Shown one piece after another: positions 35,054-42,820 of a stretch of 64,000 bases of DNA; positions within the stretch are counted from its first letter, which is position 1; every line of letters starts with the position of its first letter. Location: positions 1 through 64,000 of the forward strand of contig JAXMHQ010000009.1 in assembly GCA_046346665.1 (NCBI GenBank). Direction: 5' to 3'. A model generated the notes under the pieces. That model saw nothing but the letters and a program-made list of their open reading frames with translations. It was not told where the DNA came from and searched no databases. The stretch comes from JAXMHQ01 sp046346665 (GTDB taxonomy: Bacteria > Verrucomicrobiota > Verrucomicrobiia > Limisphaerales > JAXMHQ01). A program made the position numbers and the translations under genes.

Positions 35054-35202
35054 GGTGGGGCGAGACTCAGTCGAGCCCTCGAAGACTGGATGGGTGGGTT
35101 CCTGGATTCCTGGATAAATGGGAAGACTGTCGCGCGGAACCCTCCAATAATCCATAAATCCATTTATCCAAAAACCCTCACGGCCCCGAGTCTCGCCCCG
35201 CC
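35054..35202. repeat. composite palindrome: GGTGGGGCGAGACTC frame, octamers, central core
   Basis: Outer GGTGGGGCGAGACTC and GAGTCTCGCCCCGCC arms, inner GGATT octamers (ACTGGATGGGTGGGTTCCTGG on the left continuing to 35120; CCAATAATCCATAAATCCA on the right), and the core GGAAGACTGTCGCGCGGAA (35121-35139) in the middle. It fills the gap between two minus-strand genes; the part 34921-35053 holds the nrdR upstream region without further features. Confidence 0.75.
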
Positions 35203-35210
35203 AATTTGCT

Positions 35211-36140
35211 TCAAAAAACTTCCGGCACGCCTTCCTCGAGGAATTTCACCTGGTCGGTCAACTTTTCTTCCTCGGCCAGCTCGAGCAGCCAGCGCGGCGG
35301 TTCGTCGACGTCTTCGAACGACAGCCGGAAACTGCCGTAGTGCATCGGGACCAGCCAGCGCGCCCGGAGATGTTTGAACGCCTTCAGGGCTTCGTCCGGC
35401 CCCATGTGAACGCGCCGGAACGTTTCCGGGTGATACGCGCCGATCGGCAGCAGCGCGATCTCCGGCGGCAACCGCCGGCCGAGTTGCTGAAATCCGTGGA
35501 AGTAAGCGCTGTCGCCGGCGTGATAGATGCGGCGTCCCTGGTGTTCCAGCACGAAACCGCCGTAGCCGCGGTGATGATCGCGCAGCGTCCGAGCGCCCCA
35601 ATGCTTGCTCGGTGTCAGCGTCACGGACCAGTCCTTGTGCTTGAAACTCTCCCACCACTCCAGCTCCACCACCCGGTCGAATCCAAGATCCAACGCCAGG
35701 TCGCCCACGCCCCAAGGCATGATACCGATCTTCGGCTGCGGCAACCGGCGCAGCGTTGGCTTGTGAAAATGATCGAAGTGCGCGTGCGTCAGCAGCACCG
35801 CGTCGATCGGCGGCAAATCGCGAATGCGCAATCCCGATCGCTTGATCCGCTTCAGCAGGAACAGCCAGTTCGCGAAGTTCGGATCGATCAGCACATTCAG
35901 ATCGGTGAACTGGATGAGAAACGACGCGTGGCCGATCCACGTGATTGCGACCTGCCCGTAGCTGAGCTTGGGAAACGCGGGCCGCTTGTGCTGTCCCTTG
36001 CGCCGGGTCAGCAGGGCTTTCCAAACCATCTCGTGAAAAAAAGTGCGCGGATTGAAATGCTTTGCGGGTGTGAGATCCTTGAACGATCTCGGCAATCGGC
36101 GCCGGGGCACCGGGGGCCGCTTGGATGTCGGCTTCGTCAT
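35211..36140 (-). CDS. metallo-beta-lactamase-fold hydrolase (UlaG/NAPE-PLD-like)
   Basis: 309 aa. Metal motif THAHFDH in DAVLLTHAHFDHFHKPT, preceded by TWIGHASFLIQF and followed by YHAGDSAYFHGF (bridging Asp) and VPMHYGSF (distal His). The WIGHAS and HAGDS motifs are those of the UlaG/NAPE-PLD group, which hydrolyse lactones or phosphodiesters; the true substrate here is unknown. No signal peptide; the first 35 residues are basic and Pro-rich. It is divergent from the Pro-rich secreted protein. Confidence 0.9.
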   Translation of the reverse strand: MTKPTSKRPPVPRRRLPRSFKDLTPAKHFNPRTFFHEMVWKALLTRRKGQHKRPAFPKLSYGQVAITWIGHASFLIQFTDLNVLIDPNFANWLFLLKRIKRSGLRIRDLPPIDAVLLTHAHFDHFHKPTLRRLPQPKIGIMPWGVGDLALDLGFDRVVELEWWESFKHKDWSVTLTPSKHWGARTLRDHHRGYGGFVLEHQGRRIYHAGDSAYFHGFQQLGRRLPPEIALLPIGAYHPETFRRVHMGPDEALKAFKHLRARWLVPMHYGSFRLSFEDVDEPPRWLLELAEEEKLTDQVKFLEEGVPEVF

Positions 36141-36232
36141 ACTCCGTTGAAAATCCTACAGTTAACCGCCTCCTGAATAAAACCAAATTTGGCCCGTCGG
36201 ATGGAAGGAACGGTTCAATGGAAAGGCAGTTT

Positions 36233-36646
36233 ATGAAAAAGATGATTTTGGCAGCAATGATCGCGGGCGTGGCGGGAATGGGCGTTCAGACGGCCCGGGC
36301 CGGCGATGGCTGGTGCGTTGCCGGACAGGTCCTGGCGGGTGTCGGCGCGGCGGCCCTCGTGACCAGCGCGATTATTCATCCGCAACCTTGCACGACCGTT
36401 TCCGTCTACGGCGGGCCGGCGCCGGTTTACGGAGTCAGCTACGGCTATTATCAGCCCGCTCCGGCTCCGCAGGTCGTTTATGTCCCCGCCCCGGCCCCCG
36501 TGATCGTCGCGCCGGCTCCGGTCTATTACGCCCCGGCTCCGGTCTATCGGCCGGTCGTTCGTGCTTATTACCCGCCCGCTCCCGCGGTGAGGGTCCAGTT
36601 TGGCGGAGGGTGCGCTCGCCCGTATCCGTACTACCGGTGCCGGTGA
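36233..36646 (+). CDS. small secreted Pro/Tyr/Val-rich protein
   Basis: 137 aa. Signal peptide MKKMILAAMIAGVAGMGVQ with cleavage after ARA, then a short hydrophobic stretch (GQVLAGVGAAALVTSAII) and a low-complexity C-terminal half of PAP and VY repeats (YYQPAPAPQVVYVPAPAP, VYYAPAPVYRPVV) ending in RPYPYYRCR. Such proteins are likely cell-wall or surface associated; no enzymatic motif is visible. ATG 36218 five codons upstream is an alternative start; GGAAAGG before 36233 favours the latter. A strong terminator follows. Confidence 0.82.
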   Translation: MKKMILAAMIAGVAGMGVQTARAGDGWCVAGQVLAGVGAAALVTSAIIHPQPCTTVSVYGGPAPVYGVSYGYYQPAPAPQVVYVPAPAPVIVAPAPVYYAPAPVYRPVVRAYYPPAPAVRVQFGGGCARPYPYYRCR

Positions 36647-36670
36647 GCGCTGAAAACTGAGAACGCCAAC

Positions 36671-36704
36671 CCCCGCCCGCTGTTCGGGCGGGGTTTTTCT
36701 TTTG
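36671..36704 (+). terminator. rho-independent terminator
   Basis: Perfect 9-bp stem CCCCGCCCG/CGGGCGGGG with loop CTGTT, followed by TTTTTCTTTT. It ends the Pro-rich secreted gene. Confidence 0.92.
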
Positions 36705-36737
36705 CCCAGCCGCCAGCGCTTTGCTATCCCGTCCGCC

Positions 36738-37292
36738 ATGATCCACCTCGATCCGCAGTTGAACCGGTTCCTCCGCCGGAAACCCAAACTCGGCCGCGGT
36801 GTCTACATCGCCTCCGGCGCCGCAGTCGTCGGCGACGTCACCCTCGGCGCACACTCCAGCGTCTGGTACAACGCCGTCCTCCGCGGCGACATCAACCGCA
36901 TCCGGGTCGGACACCATTCGAATATCCAGGACAACGTGGTTCTGCACCTTGCCGACGACTATGAATGTCGCGTGGGCAATTACGTCACGATCGGCCACTC
37001 CGCCGTGGTCCACGCCTGCACCGTGGGCGATGAAGTGCTGATCGGCATGGGCGCCATCATTCTCGACGGCGCCGTGATCGGGAAACAATGCATCATCGGG
37101 GCTGGATCACTCGTCACGCAGCGACACCGCATCCCGCCAGGATCGCTTGTGATGGGAACACCCGCGCGCGTCGTGCGCGCATTGACGCCTGCCGAACGGA
37201 GGAAAATCGCGTACTGGGCCCGCAAATACGTCGCCAACGCCGCCTATTGCCTGAAACACAAAATCAATTTGGGCACTCCGCTGACTTCGTAG
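36738..37292 (+). CDS. gamma-carbonic anhydrase-like hexapeptide protein
   Basis: 184 aa left-handed beta-helix. Hexapeptide rungs include GVYIASGAAVVGDVTLGAHS, SVWYNAVLRGDINRIRVG and VIGKQCIIGAGSLV. Likely zinc His residues are in VLHLADD, TIGHSAVVHAC. Homologues (YrdA/PaaY/CaiE group) are mostly called gamma-carbonic anhydrase family; activity varies. ATG 36738 starts MIHLDPQLNRFLRRKPKLG. The stop codon is part of the GTAGCCGCGAT repeat that begins at 37289. Confidence 0.9.
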   Translation: MIHLDPQLNRFLRRKPKLGRGVYIASGAAVVGDVTLGAHSSVWYNAVLRGDINRIRVGHHSNIQDNVVLHLADDYECRVGNYVTIGHSAVVHACTVGDEVLIGMGAIILDGAVIGKQCIIGAGSLVTQRHRIPPGSLVMGTPARVVRALTPAERRKIAYWARKYVANAAYCLKHKINLGTPLTS

Positions 37293-37356
37293 CCGCGATC
37301 GTGAGATCGCGGTCCCCTACTTTAATTTGATGTAGGAGTCGAGGTCACGAGACTCC
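37289..37356. repeat. GTAGCCGCGATC hairpin repeat overlapping a stop codon
   Basis: GCCGCGATC-GTGA-GATCGCGGT, CCTAC...GTAGG and GGAGTC...GACTCC hairpins follow each other. The first three bases of the element provide the TAG stop of the upstream gene. Related to 25174-25242. It lies between convergent genes. Confidence 0.65.
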
Positions 37357-37366
37357 ATCTTTTGGC

Positions 37367-38083
37367 TCACGCCGTCTTCTCCGCCGGCATCGGCGACATC
37401 CCCGCCCGCGGCATCTGCGTCAAGGCATACAACATCAGGTAAGCCGTGAACAGAAACGCGGCGAACGCCAGCGGAAACCCGATCGTTCGCGGGTAATTCA
37501 AAAACTGCGACGTCCACGCCCCCACGCCCTGGTAAAGCCGGCCCGGACTCACCACCACGTCCCAACTGTTGAATCGCAGGAAGCGCCCCAGGAAAATTCC
37601 GAAGCTGCCCAGCGCCGTCGACACCGCGATGAATCCCCAGCCCGCCCAGCGCCCGTAACGTCGCGCGACAATCTCCTGCATCAGGTACAGCGACACAAAT
37701 CCCAGCACCAATCCTGTCAACGCACAGGTCAGCACCATCGCCAGGTCAATCCAGTAAACACCAAAGAACCGCGTGGTGAGGTGGATGAGATCGGTGAAAA
37801 TGTAGGGGGCATTTGGGAAGAACAGCAGCCACAAGCACGTGAACAGGATCAACAACGGCAGCTTCACCGTCGATAACCGGTCATACCGCCGCGCCTGAAC
37901 CGCGAAGACCAGCGGCAACCAGGCGAGAAACAAATTCCACAACAGCGAAATATACCGGGGATTGCCCGTCTGCCCGACGCGCACCAGCACAAAACCCATG
38001 CACACCAGCGACGCAAACATCAGCGACAACACCGGGATCGCCAGTGCCCGATCCCCTCTCAATAACCGACTCATCACGTTCAT
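37367..38083 (-). CDS. DUF1361 family membrane protein
   Basis: 238 aa with about seven hydrophobic segments, for example AIPVLSLMFASLVCMGFVLV, LPLLILFTCLWLLFFPNAPY and LPLVFAVQARR. FFPNAPYIFTDLIHL is the hallmark of DUF1361, a family of integral membrane proteins with no known function. The 3' end lies next to the repeat at 37289. The upstream 349-base gap to the radical SAM gene is almost fully occupied by a composite palindrome. Confidence 0.88.
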   Translation of the reverse strand: MNVMSRLLRGDRALAIPVLSLMFASLVCMGFVLVRVGQTGNPRYISLLWNLFLAWLPLVFAVQARRYDRLSTVKLPLLILFTCLWLLFFPNAPYIFTDLIHLTTRFFGVYWIDLAMVLTCALTGLVLGFVSLYLMQEIVARRYGRWAGWGFIAVSTALGSFGIFLGRFLRFNSWDVVVSPGRLYQGVGAWTSQFLNYPRTIGFPLAFAAFLFTAYLMLYALTQMPRAGMSPMPAEKTA

Positions 38084-38192
38084 AAAGTTGCAGATTGGAC
38101 CTTTCCCGGCCGATTCCGCTCAATCCTGCGGCTTCCGGAAAATGCCCCACCCACCAGCCCAGCAATAAGCCCGCCATTTCCTTGGAACTCCG

Positions 38193-38413
38193 ACCACGGA
38201 TGGACACCGATAAACACGGATGGAGCAGCTTTGACGCGAATTGGCGCTAATTTCTGCGAATGGGTGGGGCGAGACTCCGTCGAGCCCTGACCGGGAGGGA
38301 CGGCGTCCCCGCCGTCCCCAACTGCGCTTTTTTCGCGCTTAAGGATGTTTGGGCCGGCGAGGACGCCGGCCCTCCCAAGTCTCGCCCCACCCTGATCCGT
38401 GTTCATCCGTGGT
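38193..38413. repeat. composite palindrome with cloverleaf centre
   Basis: From outside in: ACCACGGATGGACACCGAT/ATCCGTGTTCATCCGTGGT; GGTGGGGCGAGACTC/AGTCTCGCCCCACC; then the GGGAGGG...CCCTCCC cloverleaf (38293-38376) with hairpins GGGACGGCG-TCCC-CGCCGTCCC and GGGCCGGCG-AGGA-CGCCGGCCC. Three nested layers; almost the same as 40262-40477. Confidence 0.8.
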
Positions 38414-38432
38414 TGAAATAAGTCGTTCTCCG

Positions 38433-40013
38433 TCAAACACTCGCCGGAAACGGAATGGAAGCCGCCTGTTCCCCGCAGCTTTCGTGTATGGGCTGAACTC
38501 CCCGTTCCAACTGCTTCCGATAAGCCAAATGACGCAGTCGCGATACCTCCACCAAGGGCCGCCACGCTGCATGCACGAGACGGCGCTTGATCAAAAAACG
38601 CCACAGGCGATTTGAACGCTTGTACAGGTAGCACCCGGCAAAATACATTGGCAATGCCGACCAGGACTCCGGCCGACGCCGCCAGATCGACGCGTGCGAA
38701 AACAACCGGCGGTACAGCCAGTCGTAGCCCAGCAGCAGCTCCTCCGGCGTCAGGTGTTTCGGCTGAAACACCACGTGCGCCGTGTCGTATTTGTCCCAGT
38801 CCCGGTGCAACAACCGCCCCTCCGCCTCCAATTGCCTGAACAAAGGCGTTCCCGGATAAGGCGTCAAAATGTGAAACGTCGCGCATTCCATCCGGTTCCC
38901 CTCGATCCATTGCGCCAGCGTCGTGAATGTGTCCCGCCGATCCCCGTCGAATCCCACCACGAAACTCCCATTTACCTGGATGCCGTGATCGCGAAAAATT
39001 CCCACGCGCCGCGCGTAGTCCTCCGCCTTCGGCGTCCGCTTCCGCGCCCCGGCCAGGTTGTCGTCCGATAGTGATTCGAACCCGATGAACACCCCCGTGC
39101 AACCCGACAGCGCCATCTCCCGGACCAATGCCGGATCGTCGGAAACATCCAGCGTCACGGCCGCGCTCCAGATCCCCTTCACCGGCCGCAACGCCCGGCA
39201 CAACTGCCTCAGGTAATCCTTCCGTGAACCGAGATTGTTGTCCGTGAACACCGCGTACGGCTGACCGTCCAATTCCCATTGACGCCGGACATCCTCCGGA
39301 TCCCGCATCCGATACGGCATTTTCAATCCCTCCGTCGACAGGTAACAAAACCCGCACCGGTTATGGCAGCCCCGCGTCGCGTTCAGGCTGGTTGTGGTCA
39401 GAAAACTCCGGCGATCCAGCAGCTCCCGCCGCGGCGCCGGGTCCAAATCATAGGCCCGCTCGTACGACGCCTCGTAACGCGGCTTCAGACAACCCGCCGC
39501 CACATCGCGTAAAATCTCCGGCCACAACTGCGTCCCTTCCCCGATCGCCAGCGCGTCCGCATACGGGCGCACCTCGTCCGGACACGATTGCACATGCAGC
39601 CCGCCAAACACAATCTTGCAGCCCCGCGCCCGGTACCATGCCGCCAGCTCATAAGCCCGCTTCGCGAACGTCAGATGCACCGTGATCCCCACCACTTGCG
39701 GCAGCGGAAACAACGGCGGCGGCCCTTGCAACAGGTTCTCATCCCAATACCGCACCCGCCATCCCGCCGGTGTCGCTCCCGCAATCGACGTCAGCGCCAG
39801 CGTCGGCGTCAACACGTGCTTGCCAAAACTTCCGTGCGGCGACTTCGCATAGAACGGATTCAACAAGAGCGCGTATCCCGGCTCCATCGGACCCGACATC
39901 GCCCCCGGATCCAATCGCTGCGCCTCTTTCATTTCCCGCGGCAGCCACAACGGACGCCGCGGCTCATAATACGGATCGTCCGGAACACGATCGAAAAGAG
40001 CAGGCCAGTTCAC
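38433..40013 (-). CDS. B12-binding-type radical SAM protein
   Basis: 526 aa. The radical SAM cluster Cys are in NATRGCHNRCGFCYLSTEG. The N-terminal 180 residues resemble a cobalamin-binding domain (VVGITVHLTFAKRAYELAAW, KIVFGGLHVQSCPDEVRPYA, DALAIGEGTQLWPEIL), although the classical DxHxxG is not present, so B12 binding may be lost or altered. Further motifs are FVVGFDGDRRDTFTTLAQWI and TPYPGTPLFRQLEAEGRLL. Members modify lipids, hopanoids or natural products; the substrate here is unknown. The GTG start at 40013 overlaps the stop of the 77-aa membrane protein (GTGA). Confidence 0.87.
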   Translation of the reverse strand: MNWPALFDRVPDDPYYEPRRPLWLPREMKEAQRLDPGAMSGPMEPGYALLLNPFYAKSPHGSFGKHVLTPTLALTSIAGATPAGWRVRYWDENLLQGPPPLFPLPQVVGITVHLTFAKRAYELAAWYRARGCKIVFGGLHVQSCPDEVRPYADALAIGEGTQLWPEILRDVAAGCLKPRYEASYERAYDLDPAPRRELLDRRSFLTTTSLNATRGCHNRCGFCYLSTEGLKMPYRMRDPEDVRRQWELDGQPYAVFTDNNLGSRKDYLRQLCRALRPVKGIWSAAVTLDVSDDPALVREMALSGCTGVFIGFESLSDDNLAGARKRTPKAEDYARRVGIFRDHGIQVNGSFVVGFDGDRRDTFTTLAQWIEGNRMECATFHILTPYPGTPLFRQLEAEGRLLHRDWDKYDTAHVVFQPKHLTPEELLLGYDWLYRRLFSHASIWRRRPESWSALPMYFAGCYLYKRSNRLWRFLIKRRLVHAAWRPLVEVSRLRHLAYRKQLERGVQPIHESCGEQAASIPFPASV

Positions 40014-40243
40014 CGGTCACCTCCCGCTCCGTCCGTTCTGGAGGCAACCCACTCCAACAGGAGAAACACACAACCAAAGTACGGGAATATCCCGAACAAC
40101 GTGTCCGACACAGAATGCGAATGCCGGTCAATCGCCAGAAACACCTGGACGCAAAACCCGGCCGCACCCATCACCAGTAACACGCCCGGTACCGAGACCG
40201 GATAATGAAACAATCCACTCCGATGGAACCATTTTCTTTTCAT
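40010..40243 (-). CDS. 77-aa two-helix membrane protein coupled to the radical SAM gene
   Basis: Not recognised. Two hydrophobic helices (YPVSVPGVLLVMGAAGFCVQ and LFGIFPYFGCVFLLLEWVA) are separated by a short polar loop IDRHSHSVSD with two His. The true ATG is at 40243; the frame extends further upstream only through repeat DNA. The stop overlaps the GTG start of the radical SAM protein by four bases, so both proteins should be made together; a partner or membrane anchor for the enzyme is a reasonable guess. Confidence 0.75.
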   Translation of the reverse strand: MKRKWFHRSGLFHYPVSVPGVLLVMGAAGFCVQVFLAIDRHSHSVSDTLFGIFPYFGCVFLLLEWVASRTDGAGGDR

Positions 40244-40261
40244 AAAATCTTTTTGTTTTGA

Positions 40262-40477
40262 ACCACGGATGAACACGGATGACCAACCGAAAGCCTTTGA
40301 CGCGAATGGGCGCGAACCCTCGCTAATCGGTGGGGCGAGACTCCGTCGAGCCCTGGCCGGGAGGGACGGCGTCCCCGCCGTCCCCAACTCAGCTCAGGAT
40401 GTTTGGGCCGGCGAGGACGCCGGCCCTCCCAGATCTCGACCCGCCATAATCCGTTTTCATTCGCGTTCATCCGTGGT
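40262..40477. repeat. composite palindrome with cloverleaf centre
   Basis: ACCACGGATGAACACGGATG...TTCATCCGTGGT outer arms, GGTGGGGCGAGACTC on the left with a degenerate GATCTCGACCCGCC on the right, and the GGGAGGG cloverleaf at 40359-40430. Its order and sequence follow the 38193 copy closely. It fills the gap between ispH and the 77-aa membrane protein gene. Confidence 0.8.
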
Positions 40478-40497
40478 TGAAATCCCTTTGTAGCCTT

Positions 40498-41349
40498 TCA
40501 TGAGACCGGCACGCTCACCGCCCATTCCTGCAGCCGCAATTCCACTTCCCGGATCAACCCGTCCGGCGTGCTCGTCCCCGCTGTCAATCCCACCGTCTCC
40601 GCTCCCGCCACCCACGCCGGGTCCAGGTCGGCAACCGATTGGACGTGATGCACGCGCGCGCAGAATCGCCGGCAGGTCTGCACCAGCTCCCGCGTGTTGT
40701 TGCTGTGCGCGCCGCCGATCACCACCACGACGTCGCACCGCCGCGCCAGGTCCTCCGCCGCATGCTGCCGCTGCTTCGTCGGCTGGCAAACCGTGTCGAT
40801 GAACCGAACCTCCGACATCGGGAATCGCCGCCGCAACAACCCCACCAGCCGCCGCACGCGGTCCACCGGCTGCGTGGTTTGCGATGCCACCCCGAACCGC
40901 GGCCTTTCGCGCACCTGCGCCAGGTCCGATTCCCCCTCCACCACATCGAATTCCGCCAGGTCACCCGTGAGCCCGCGCACTTCCACATGATCCCGCTTCC
41001 CGATGATCACCGGGTGATATCCCCGCCGCACCAGCTCCCCCACCGCCGCATGCGCCGCCCGCACCAGCGGACAGGTCGCTTCCATCACTTCCAGCCCCCA
41101 CCCGCGGGCCTCGGCCAGCGCCCGCTCCGACGCCCCATGCGCCGTCACCATCACCGTCCGCGTCGCCACCCGCCCCGGGTCCCGCTCAAACCGGATTCCC
41201 CTCGCCCGCAACCCGGCGAGCACCGAATCGTTATGAACCAGCTCCCCCAACACCGTGAGCGGCTGCCGGTCCGCGGCCTCTTCCGCCATCGCAATCGCAT
41301 CCCGCACCCCGAAACACATTCCCAAAAATTCAGCTCTCAGAATTTTCAT
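40498..41349 (-). CDS. ispH: 4-hydroxy-3-methylbut-2-enyl diphosphate reductase
   Basis: 283 aa 4Fe-4S enzyme giving isopentenyl and dimethylallyl diphosphate at the end of the MEP pathway. The three cluster Cys are in GMCFGVRDAI, EATCPLVRAA and IDTVCQPTKQRQ; substrate residues include His in ELVHND and the HVEVRG loop. ATG 41349 gives MKILRAEFLGMCFGV. A 17-bp palindrome lies 6 bases upstream of this start (41356-41372), overlapping a possible -10, so expression is probably repressed by a dimeric regulator. No other MEP gene is nearby. Confidence 0.94.
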   Translation of the reverse strand: MKILRAEFLGMCFGVRDAIAMAEEAADRQPLTVLGELVHNDSVLAGLRARGIRFERDPGRVATRTVMVTAHGASERALAEARGWGLEVMEATCPLVRAAHAAVGELVRRGYHPVIIGKRDHVEVRGLTGDLAEFDVVEGESDLAQVRERPRFGVASQTTQPVDRVRRLVGLLRRRFPMSEVRFIDTVCQPTKQRQHAAEDLARRCDVVVVIGGAHSNNTRELVQTCRRFCARVHHVQSVADLDPAWVAGAETVGLTAGTSTPDGLIREVELRLQEWAVSVPVS

Positions 41350-41355
41350 AAAGTC

Positions 41356-41372
41356 ACTTTGTATTACAAAGT
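41356..41372 (-). promoter_or_regulatory. palindromic operator upstream of ispH
   Basis: ACTTTGTAATACAAAGT on the minus strand, dyad symmetric except for the central three bases, 6 bases from the ispH ATG. It shares 14 of 17 positions with the site at 42572-42588 in front of the winged-helix operon. Confidence 0.6.
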
Positions 41373-41412
41373 AAAAGACCACGGGACTCGAATGTTGTTC
41401 AAAATAATTTTA

Positions 41413-41650
41413 ACCACGGATGAACACGGATCCACACGGATGGGGCCGGGAAAGGCTTTGACGCGAATTTCGCTCATCGGTGGGGCGAGACTCCGTCGAG
41501 CCCTGGCTGGGGCCGTGAGGAGTATTGGATAAATGGATTTATGGATTATTGGATGGCTCCGCGCGACAGTCTTCCCATTTATCCAGAAATCCATGAATCC
41601 ACCAATCCAGTCTTCGAGGGCTCGACAGAGTCTCGCCCCACCCTGATCCG
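41413..41650. repeat. composite palindrome: CGGAT frame, GGTGGGG block, octamers, core
   Basis: ACCACGGATGAACACGGATC starts the element and ATCCGT near its end is a remnant of the right frame. Next layer GGTGGGGCGAGACTC (41480) and GAGTCTCGCCCCACC (to 41643); inside, GGATT octamers and the inverse core TCCGCGCGACAGTCTTCCC (41558-41576). It is the mirror-oriented relative of 35054-35202 with the same core. Confidence 0.78.
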
Positions 41651-41959
41651 TCACCTGGGCTTGTTTTGCCGGACGATCTGGTCCAGCAGGTTGACGTAGC
41701 CGCTGAACGCTTTGCGGCCGGCGGGCGTGAGGGAGCAGGTCGTCAGCGGCCGGCGTTCGCGGTAACTCTTGGACACCGCCACGTAACCGGCTTCCTGCAG
41801 CGTGCGAATATGCGTCGTCAGGTTTCCATCCGTCATGCCCAGCGTGTCGCGCAGCTCCGTAAACGACAGCTCCGGCGAGGCCGCCAGCATCGACATGATC
41901 GCCAGCCGTCCTTTCTCATGGATCACCCGATCCAGTTGCAGGAAAGGTTCCGGGTTCAC
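41651..41959 (-). CDS. winged-helix transcriptional regulator
   Basis: 102 aa, a stand-alone winged-helix domain: HEKGRLAIMSMLAASPELSF, TELRDTLGMTDGNLTTHIRT (recognition helix), LQEAGYVAVSKSYRERRPLT (wing) and TPAGRKAFSGYVNLL. It matches the small MarR/ArsR-like HTH_34 family that often sits beside a membrane protein. The GTG start at 41959 overlaps the stop of the membrane protein (GTGA). The palindrome in front of that operon and of ispH is a candidate target. Confidence 0.87.
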   Translation of the reverse strand: MNPEPFLQLDRVIHEKGRLAIMSMLAASPELSFTELRDTLGMTDGNLTTHIRTLQEAGYVAVSKSYRERRPLTTCSLTPAGRKAFSGYVNLLDQIVRQNKPR

Positions 41960-42564
41960 GGGGAGGTCGGACGTTTCTCCGTCAGGTAAAGATAAGCGGA
42001 ATAGGCCAGGTGACCGAGGCCGAAGAAGGCCCCCATCACCAGGTGCGGGTTCGGACTCCAGTGAAACGCGGCGGCGGCATCGACTGCGGTGATGGCGAAC
42101 GGACTCAGCACGAAAATCCAGCCGAACAGTCGAATCCCGCGCGGCATGAAAAATCCGGCGGCGCACAGCGCGCATCCGTACAGAACAATCCACAGGAAAA
42201 CCACAAGGTCCACGGAGAACGGCAGGAGCAGGAACGGCCCCAGGAGCATTCCCGCCATGAGGGGCGGCAGAAGGGCCTGGGCGACGCGCCGCGTCGGCGG
42301 CGTCCAAAACGGCTCGCGTTCCTTCAGCGCCTGGCGCCGCGCGATTACAAACGCCCCCGCCAGGACGATCAACGCCGTCGAATACCACAGGCTCAGGAAA
42401 GCCCATGGCGAATACACGTTGAACACGGTTCCCGCCACGGCGGACGCGGTGCCCAGGCACCCGGCCAGCAACAGGATCGGCGCCAGCGCCCGGCGGTAGA
42501 GCGCGGACCTCTCCATCAACGTGCGGATTGTCTCCAGGTTCTTCACCGCCCAATCGGTTTCCAT
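41956..42564 (-). CDS. multi-spanning membrane protein paired with the regulator
   Basis: 202 aa with six likely membrane segments (ALAPILLLAGCLGTASAVAG, WYSTALIVLAGAFVIA, LLPPLMAGMLLGPFLLLPF, VVFLWIVLYGCALCAAGFFM, LFGWIFVLSPFAITAVDAAA, LVMGAFFGLGHLAYSAYLYL). Function unknown; the pairing with a winged-helix regulator by a four-base overlap is a recurring arrangement and suggests the pair senses or responds to an envelope signal. An operator-like palindrome lies 7 bases upstream of ATG 42564. Confidence 0.82.
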   Translation of the reverse strand: METDWAVKNLETIRTLMERSALYRRALAPILLLAGCLGTASAVAGTVFNVYSPWAFLSLWYSTALIVLAGAFVIARRQALKEREPFWTPPTRRVAQALLPPLMAGMLLGPFLLLPFSVDLVVFLWIVLYGCALCAAGFFMPRGIRLFGWIFVLSPFAITAVDAAAAFHWSPNPHLVMGAFFGLGHLAYSAYLYLTEKRPTSP

Positions 42565-42571
42565 GCCTCAC

Positions 42572-42588
42572 ACTTTGCTTTACAAAGC
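42572..42588 (-). promoter_or_regulatory. palindromic operator upstream of the winged-helix operon
   Basis: GCTTTGTAAAGCAAAGT on the minus strand, close to the ispH site in sequence and in distance from the start codon (7 bases). Probably autoregulatory. Confidence 0.6.
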
Positions 42589-42618
42589 CCAACCGCGCAA
42601 GCCGAATGCGAAGTCCGC

Positions 42619-42708
42619 GGGAGGGACGCCGTCCCCGGCGTCCCCGTCTGGTTTTCGAGATGGATGGGCCCCAGGTTTGTCAGGGCCGGCGGGGACGCCG
42701 GCCCTCCC
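42619..42708. repeat. GGGAGGG-type cloverleaf repeat
   Basis: GGGAGGG/CCCTCCC ends with hairpins GGGACGCCG-TCCC-CGGCGTCCC and GGGCCGGCG-GGGA-CGCCGGCCC and a 30-base linker. Here it lies between divergent genes and without outer frames. Confidence 0.75.
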
Positions 42709-42820
42709 CATCGCTCCTCCTCCGCGTTGTTTTTTCCCCCCGCAGCCTATCGCGTGCCTTGGGTTCGTGGGTGATTTGCCCGTTGCGTTTTCACTTCTCC
42801 TGCATAGAATTGACAGATTC

